This document shows, one piece after another, positions 60,891-64,000 of a stretch of 64,000 nucleotides of DNA. The DNA comes from Pseudomonas sp. MWU13-2100. Its GTDB lineage: Bacteria; Pseudomonadota; Gammaproteobacteria; Pseudomonadales; Pseudomonadaceae. Below the pieces are notes generated by a model. It had not been told where the DNA came from and did not search any database. It was given only the letters and a program-made list of their open reading frames with translations. The stretch is taken from contig NZ_JALLIX010000025.1 in assembly GCF_023242365.1 (NCBI RefSeq), positions 1 to 64,000 of the forward strand, read 5' to 3'. Every line of letters begins with the position of its first letter. Position 1 is the stretch's first letter. Both the position numbers and the translations under genes were made by a program.

Positions 60891-61079
60891 ATGACTCAAT
60901 CGCAGCGTCTGAAATACTCGATTCTGATTTCCCTGGTGGTACTGGGGATCATGTTCGGCCTGTCCTATCTGCAAAACACCGGAGTCATCAGCGAGAAGCT
61001 GTTCCAGTACATCGCCATTGGCGTGGCGGTGCTCGTGGTAGTGATCAACGGTGTCATGCGTCGCAAGGTCAAGCCCTGA
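60891..61079 (+). CDS. Small two-helix membrane protein
   Basis: A 62-residue protein with two hydrophobic segments (about 10-28 and 37-55) separated by a polar loop, and a basic tail MRRKVKP. This predicts an inner-membrane hairpin with both ends in the cytoplasm. The ATG has a weak AGGA upstream. It is convergent with the Fur-like gene, whose stop is two bases away. The function is unknown. Confidence 0.65.
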   Translation: MTQSQRLKYSILISLVVLGIMFGLSYLQNTGVISEKLFQYIAIGVAVLVVVINGVMRRKVKP

Positions 61080-61081
61080 AC

Positions 61082-61489
61082 TCAGCTGTCGAGGTCCGGG
61101 GCCTGGGGCTCGGCGTCCTGTAGTTCCAGGGTCGTGATCGCGTCCGGGTGCAGGCTGTAGCTCTTGTCCGCGTTGAGCAGCACGACGCCCTCGCTGCACA
61201 GGCGCTTGAGCACCTCGCGCACGCTGAGAAAGGACAGGGGGATACCCAGCTCCAGCAAGTGACTGTGAACCCCGCGCACACCCAGCCGGCGATTGTCTTC
61301 GCCGGCACTCAGCAGTGCATCGATGACTTTGAGTCGGATCAGGCTGGTGCGCAAACCGAAGTGTTTGAGCAACTGACGAATACGGTTGTTACCGCTGCGT
61401 TCGGCAGGTTTGGCCAACATGGCGCCCGAGCTGTAGGAAGGATCGCGTTGCAAAGAATTACCGTCCGTTGACCTGTGCTGGTCGTACAT
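61082..61489 (-). CDS. Fur-like DNA-binding protein without metal-binding domain
   Basis: A 135-residue protein whose middle (about 36-115) aligns with the winged helix of Fur: LKHFGLRTSLIRLKVIDALL, then FLSVREVLKRLCSEGVVLLN. The C-terminal dimerisation domain and its His-rich metal sites are missing, and the protein ends soon after the wing. The ATG at 61489 follows AAGGAG. It may be a regulator that has lost iron sensing or that dimerises differently. No partner gene is evident beyond the nitrilase across a 332-bp gap. Confidence 0.68.
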   Translation of the reverse strand: MYDQHRSTDGNSLQRDPSYSSGAMLAKPAERSGNNRIRQLLKHFGLRTSLIRLKVIDALLSAGEDNRRLGVRGVHSHLLELGIPLSFLSVREVLKRLCSEGVVLLNADKSYSLHPDAITTLELQDAEPQAPDLDS

Positions 61490-61821
61490 GCAAAAACTCC
61501 TTTTCAGAACCTGATCAGGAATGTGATGTCGGCGCTCCTCGATAAGGACGAGCGAGACGGATAAATCATGAAGCCTCGAATGTAGAAAATTTGTCGATAT
61601 CGAGTCACAGACAGGTGATGGCACCTGGATATCGCTCAAGTTTCATGTTCAGACGCCTGGATATCCCTGACTTTTCATGTCCAGGCTCGTCTCTACCAGA
61701 TGCACCTGAGCATTCCTGGCCTGCTATTGATATCGTTCATATCATTCAGTTCTGAAAGTGACTTTATTCATGATCCAGGCTGCCATGACAATCGGCGGCA
61801 CACTTTCATGGAGTTCACGTC
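61490..61821. promoter_or_regulatory. Fur-like/nitrilase divergent gap with 32-bp tandem repeats
   Basis: Two tandem units start at 61624 and 61656 (period 32 bp). Both open with CCTGGATATC and continue with a shared TTTCATGT and CAG. GATATC also occurs near 61595 in part. They lie about 165-200 bp upstream of the nitrilase ATG. They may be operator repeats for the Fur-like protein, or a simple duplication. GGAG ahead of 61822 is the nitrilase ribosome binding site. Confidence 0.5.
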
Positions 61822-62748
61822 ATGCCCAAGTCCATCGTTGCGGCGTTGCAAATCGGTTCCCTGCCGGGCGGCAAGGGAGACACCCTGGAACAGATCCTCG
61901 GCTATGAACATGCGATCATCGAGTCCGGCGCCTGTCTGGTGGTGATGCCCGAAGCCCTGCTGGGCGGCTACCCCAAGGGCGAAACCTTCGGTACCCAGTT
62001 GGGTTACCGGTTGCCCGAGGGCCGCGAGGCCTTCGCCCGTTATCACGCCAACGCCATCGATGTGCCGGGTGCCGAGACCGACGCCCTGGCACAGTTGTCC
62101 GCCCGCACCGGGGCGAGCCTGGTGCTCGGGGTCATCGAGCGCTCGGGGTCTACCTTGTATTGCACGGTGCTGTTCTTCGAACCCCGGGGCGGACTGGTGG
62201 CCAGGCATCGCAAGCTGATGCCCACCGGCACTGAGCGGCTGATCTGGGGCAAGGGCGACGGCTCGACCCTGCCGGTGGTGGAGGGCAAGGCCGGGCGCAT
62301 CGGTGCGGCGGTCTGCTGGGAAAACTATATGCCGTTGCTGCGCACGGCCATGTATGCCAAGGGCGTGGAGGTCTGGTGTGCGCCGACGGTGGATGAGCGG
62401 GAGATGTGGCAGGTGACGATGCGCCATATCGCTTGTGAGGGCCGTTGCTTTGTGATCAGTGCCTGCCAGGTTCAGCCTTCGCCGCAGGAGTTGGGCGTCG
62501 AGGTGGCCAATTGGCCGGCGGAGCGTGCGTTGATCAACGGTGGCAGTCTGATTGTCGGACCCATGGGCGAGGTGCTGGCCGGACCCTTTGTCGGCCAGGC
62601 TGGCCTGCTGACCGCGCAGATCGACACCGAGCAACTGGTCCGCGCCCGTTATGACTTCGATGTCACCGGCCACTACGCCCGCCCGGATGTGTTCGAGTTG
62701 CAGGTCGATGAGCGGGCCAAACCTGGCGTGCGTTTTATCCAGGACTGA
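61822..62748 (+). CDS. Nitrilase (carbon-nitrogen hydrolase)
   Basis: A 308-residue nitrilase with the triad Glu44 (MPEALLGGY), Lys131 (RHRKLMPT) and Cys165 in AAVCWENYMPLLR. The CWENYMPL sequence is the signature of true nitrilases rather than amidases or ureidases. It hydrolyses a nitrile to the acid and ammonia in the cytosol, such as arylaceto- or aliphatic nitriles; the substrate is not determined. The gene is divergent from the Fur-like one and has no nitrile hydratase next to it. Confidence 0.87.
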   Translation: MPKSIVAALQIGSLPGGKGDTLEQILGYEHAIIESGACLVVMPEALLGGYPKGETFGTQLGYRLPEGREAFARYHANAIDVPGAETDALAQLSARTGASLVLGVIERSGSTLYCTVLFFEPRGGLVARHRKLMPTGTERLIWGKGDGSTLPVVEGKAGRIGAAVCWENYMPLLRTAMYAKGVEVWCAPTVDEREMWQVTMRHIACEGRCFVISACQVQPSPQELGVEVANWPAERALINGGSLIVGPMGEVLAGPFVGQAGLLTAQIDTEQLVRARYDFDVTGHYARPDVFELQVDERAKPGVRFIQD

Positions 62749-62863
62749 TCCGCGCAACCACCGCCGTTATATTGACGGTCTACAACTATTACCTACACTT
62801 GAATAGCACCTGCTACAGCATTTTTCGCAGTCCGTTGGTTTTCCTACGTTAAGGAGAAGACAA

Positions 62864-63646
62864 ATGGCTCGCTCGAAAAAATGGTGGTGGGGTTTACCGT
62901 TGCTTGCTTTGCTGTGGTTGGCTGCTCTTTGGATAACAACGCCTGAAGTCGAACAGGATTTGCAGACCCGCGTGGGGAGTGCAATTGATAGTGCTCCCGT
63001 TGCTGTCGCAGGACGTGACGTGACCCTGCCCAATGCAACATCGAAAACCCGTGACATGGCCGATCAAACCTATGGTGTCAGGCAGGTTGTCGGCACCCTG
63101 GGCGACCTGCCCGTGGCCCCGGCCGATAGCAATGTCGGCCGCCCTCCCGAAGTTGTCCCGCCCGCGCCGCCCGCTCCGGTCGTACCGCCGACCAGCGTTG
63201 TCGATGAGCCCCCGGCCAATCTGCAAAGTTCAGCCGCTGCCATGGATGCCAAGGCCTGCGAACAACAGTTCGCCGCTGCGTTGAGTCAATACAAAGTGCT
63301 GTTCGACACGGCCCAGGCCATCTTGTCACCGGCTTCGCAAACGGCCTTGGATGCGCTGGTGGCCACCGCCAGACAATGTCCCGACGAGCAGTTCGAAGTC
63401 GATGGCTACACCGACAACACCGGCAAGACGGCGTTCAACCTGGCGCTTTCCACGCGCCGGGCCGAAGCCGTGGTGGCTTATCTGGCGCAACATGGTGTCA
63501 CCCCGGAACACCTGAAAGCCGCCGGATTTGGCGAGGCTGATCCGGTGGCGTCGAACGATACGCCGCAGGGTCAGGCACAAAATCGGCGGATAGAAATAAA
63601 GGTAACTGACGGCAATGCTGTGACTGCCCCGACTGATGCTAAATAA
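62864..63646 (+). CDS. OmpA-family protein with N-terminal membrane anchor
   Basis: A 260-residue protein. An N-terminal hydrophobic segment (about 9-24) is followed by a BON-like stretch, a Pro-rich linker (about 93-120) and an OmpA C-terminal domain (about 145-245; YTDNTGKTAFNLALSTRRAE, QNRRIEIKV) that binds peptidoglycan. It probably links the inner membrane to the wall. AAGGAGA lies before the ATG. It is followed 15 bp later by a membrane protein gene in a likely operon that continues beyond the window. Confidence 0.82.
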   Translation: MARSKKWWWGLPLLALLWLAALWITTPEVEQDLQTRVGSAIDSAPVAVAGRDVTLPNATSKTRDMADQTYGVRQVVGTLGDLPVAPADSNVGRPPEVVPPAPPAPVVPPTSVVDEPPANLQSSAAAMDAKACEQQFAAALSQYKVLFDTAQAILSPASQTALDALVATARQCPDEQFEVDGYTDNTGKTAFNLALSTRRAEAVVAYLAQHGVTPEHLKAAGFGEADPVASNDTPQGQAQNRRIEIKVTDGNAVTAPTDAK

Positions 63647-63661
63647 CCAGGAGCAACCATC

Positions 63662-64000
63662 ATGAGTTATTTACTTGAACAGTATTGGGGCTGGATGCTG
63701 GTGGCCGGGATCCTCGGCTTGCTGGTGGGCTGGCTCGCCAGTCAGACCGCGCGTCATGTCCACTGGGTCGCCGGTTGGTTGCATGCGGCGTTATGGGTTT
63801 TTGCCGTCGGTGTGCTGGTCGCCCTGCTCAAGTTGTTACCGGGGCGTGCCGGGTTATGGCTGGAAATTGCCTTGTTGTTGTTTGTGGCTTACCTGGTTGG
63901 TTGCTGGCTTAGTGCCTGGATTCGTTCCATGCTGGCGGCCGATGTCGCCACCAGCAGCGCCGGCTCGCGGCCTGGCACCCGGGCGGCGGAAACCGATGCT
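63662..64000 (+). CDS. Membrane protein, 3' end beyond window
   Basis: The first 113 codons are open to the window edge with no stop. About three hydrophobic helices (near 10-24, 36-58 and 66-88) precede a polar tail rich in Ala, Gly and Arg. GGAGC lies before the ATG. It is probably cotranscribed with the OmpA-family gene. The family is not recognised; the C-terminal half may contain a recognisable domain outside the window. Confidence 0.7.
   Translation, partial: MSYLLEQYWGWMLVAGILGLLVGWLASQTARHVHWVAGWLHAALWVFAVGVLVALLKLLPGRAGLWLEIALLLFVAYLVGCWLSAWIRSMLAADVATSSAGSRPGTRAAETDA

Overview
The window looks like chromosomal DNA of a fluorescent-group Pseudomonas. The evidence is the high-GC coding bias, the many REP/BIME repeats of the GTGGGAGCGGAGCTTGCCCG type in intergenic gaps, the PrrF small RNA, and the gene content (atu and liu clusters, DsbRS-Dsb locus, HglS, TamA/TamB). 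It is mostly core or semi-core metabolism with many divergent regulator/target pairs. No tRNA, rRNA, CRISPR array, intact insertion sequence or prophage structural gene was seen.

Region by region. 1-5.5 kb: acyclic terpene (citronellol/geraniol) utilisation genes atuA, atuC, atuD and the start of atuE, divergent from the TetR repressor atuR. Two mirror-image 16-bp operators lie between atuA and atuR, and no atuB lies between atuA and atuC. 5.6-12.2 kb: a periplasmic solute-binding protein, then the periplasmic thiol-redox locus dsbD-tlpA-like-dsbG facing a two-component system (dsbR-dsbS). The sensor has a single periplasmic cysteine at position 82. 12.2-20 kb: an eroded mgtC tail, an orphan LuxR-type response regulator, dkgB, a thioesterase, a pirin, a cNMP-domain MscS channel, and a MocR regulator divergent from an AhpD-like protein. 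20-24.8 kb: a sulfide-oxidation operon (persulfide dioxygenase, SQR, TauE exporter) divergent from a sigma54 activator that matches FisR in its sensor cysteine spacing. 24.8-32.1 kb: threonine dehydratase/LysR, the 2-oxoadipate dioxygenase HglS, a thioredoxin-like gene remnant, a LysR, an MFS transporter and an M14 carboxypeptidase. 32.1-33.7 kb: the iron-regulated small RNA PrrF with its Fur box, a DUF3077 protein, and a PrtR/LexA-like repressor whose peptidase dyad has been replaced.

33.9-47.1 kb: leucine/isovalerate catabolism. The liu genes are split: liuR-liuE (45.6-47.1 kb) are separated from liuABCD (33.9-39.6 kb) by a 1660-residue leucine-rich-repeat/NEL-type E3 ubiquitin ligase-like effector gene and an AT-rich noncoding tract. 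Each half keeps its own palindromic LiuR-type operator. 47.3-64 kb: LysR/acyl-CoA dehydrogenase pair, a PstS-OmpA fusion protein, xthA, a GNAT acetyltransferase, tamA-tamB, an aldo/keto reductase/LysR pair, a 52-residue lipoprotein, a small membrane protein, a Fur-like DNA-binding protein, a nitrilase, an OmpA-family protein and a membrane protein cut by the window edge.

The points most worth following up are the NEL effector inserted inside the liu regulon with duplicated LiuR sites, the repressor with Ala134/Arg166 in place of Ser/Lys, the PrrF gene, the FisR-PDO-SQR promoter architecture, the Cys82 copper-sensor candidate, and two gene remnants (mgtC, DipZ/TlpA-like).
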